Below, piece by piece: positions 7,176 to 7,273 of a stretch of DNA of 7,273 bases; position 1 is the first letter of the stretch; every line of letters starts with the position of its first letter. Position numbers and translations under genes: made by a program. Under the pieces are notes generated by a model. It did no database searches. It had not been told where the DNA came from and saw only the letters and a list, made by a program, of their open reading frames with translations. Origin of the DNA: Acidobacteriaceae bacterium (GTDB lineage Bacteria; Acidobacteriota; Terriglobia; Terriglobales; Acidobacteriaceae); contig PLSH01000266.1 in assembly GCA_003165095.1 (NCBI GenBank), positions 1,445 to 8,717 of the forward strand, in the 5' to 3' direction.

Positions 7176-7273
7176 TGTGCGGCCTCCGGCTGGGGCGGGT
7201 CGATGCCCATTTCCTTGAGCGCCGACTGGCAGCGCGTGCAGACATTGTGCCAGATGCCGTAGTCGGAGACTTC
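7172..7273 (-). CDS. ileS: Isoleucyl-tRNA synthetase, C-terminal 33 residues (5' end outside window)
   Basis: A frame open from the right edge encodes 33 residues ending in TGA at 7174-7172. The segment VCTRCQSALKEMGI matches the style of the second CxxC half of the C-terminal zinc-binding motif in bacterial IleS (typically C-x-R-C followed by a short helix such as xxAL). It is followed by a short Pro/Glu/Ala tail (DPPQPEAAQ). The first CxxC half lies beyond the edge. The lspA gene starts within its stop codon, and ileS directly upstream of lspA is a widespread arrangement. This context supports the identification, since the sequence alone is short. The main alternative is another protein ending in a CxxC zinc ribbon. 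Confidence 0.78.
   Translation of the reverse strand, partial: EVSDYGIWHNVCTRCQSALKEMGIDPPQPEAAQ
7183..7187 (-). promoter_or_regulatory. Shine-Dalgarno for lspA inside ileS
   Basis: GGAGG on the minus strand lies seven bases before the GTG at 7175, within the last codons of ileS. Good spacing supports the GTG start and indicates translation of lspA from the ileS transcript. Confidence 0.7.

Noticed and set aside
6690..7262. A 190-codon + strand open frame opposite lspA and the ileS end
   Set aside because: It is antisense to lspA, which has all family motifs. The product is a low-complexity Asp/Gly/Glu/His-rich shadow.

Overview
The window is GC-rich, densely coding bacterial chromosome carrying ordinary housekeeping and cell-envelope genes. 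The protein set is a proofreading-deficient-looking DNA polymerase I, a secreted M1 aminopeptidase with a C-terminal ERAP1-like region, a DUF2059 protein with an Ala/Pro-rich linker, and an ileS-lspA pair. This would fit a soil-type Acidobacteriota (Terriglobia-like) genome. That assignment is an impression from protein style only; no rRNA or other phylogenetic marker lies in the window.

Layout: positions 1-2393 read rightward and hold the C-terminal two thirds of polA (its 5' end is outside the window), followed after 26 bases by a small three-helix membrane protein of unknown function. From 2434 to the right edge everything reads leftward. In transcription order these genes are the 3' end of ileS (33 codons), lspA, a secreted DUF2059 protein, an ICMT/PEMT-type membrane methyltransferase, and a large signal-peptide-bearing M1 zinc aminopeptidase. 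The two blocks converge at 2394-2433, where a short GC hairpin could act as a terminator.

How the genes relate: ileS and lspA overlap by four bases (GTGA), and the lspA Shine-Dalgarno lies inside ileS, so they are almost certainly co-transcribed and translationally coupled. The DUF2059 gene, the methyltransferase and the aminopeptidase are separated by 110-175 bases, so they may be independently transcribed. A plausible sigma70-type promoter is visible only before the DUF2059 gene. Most of the leftward block concerns the envelope: lipoprotein maturation, two exported proteins and one integral membrane enzyme. This is a shared location rather than a demonstrated pathway.

No tRNA, rRNA, CRISPR array, insertion sequence, prophage or defence module was seen, and no strong case for an undescribed system. 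The best second-look item is the polA exonuclease domain, where the carboxylates that normally bind the catalytic metals are almost all missing.
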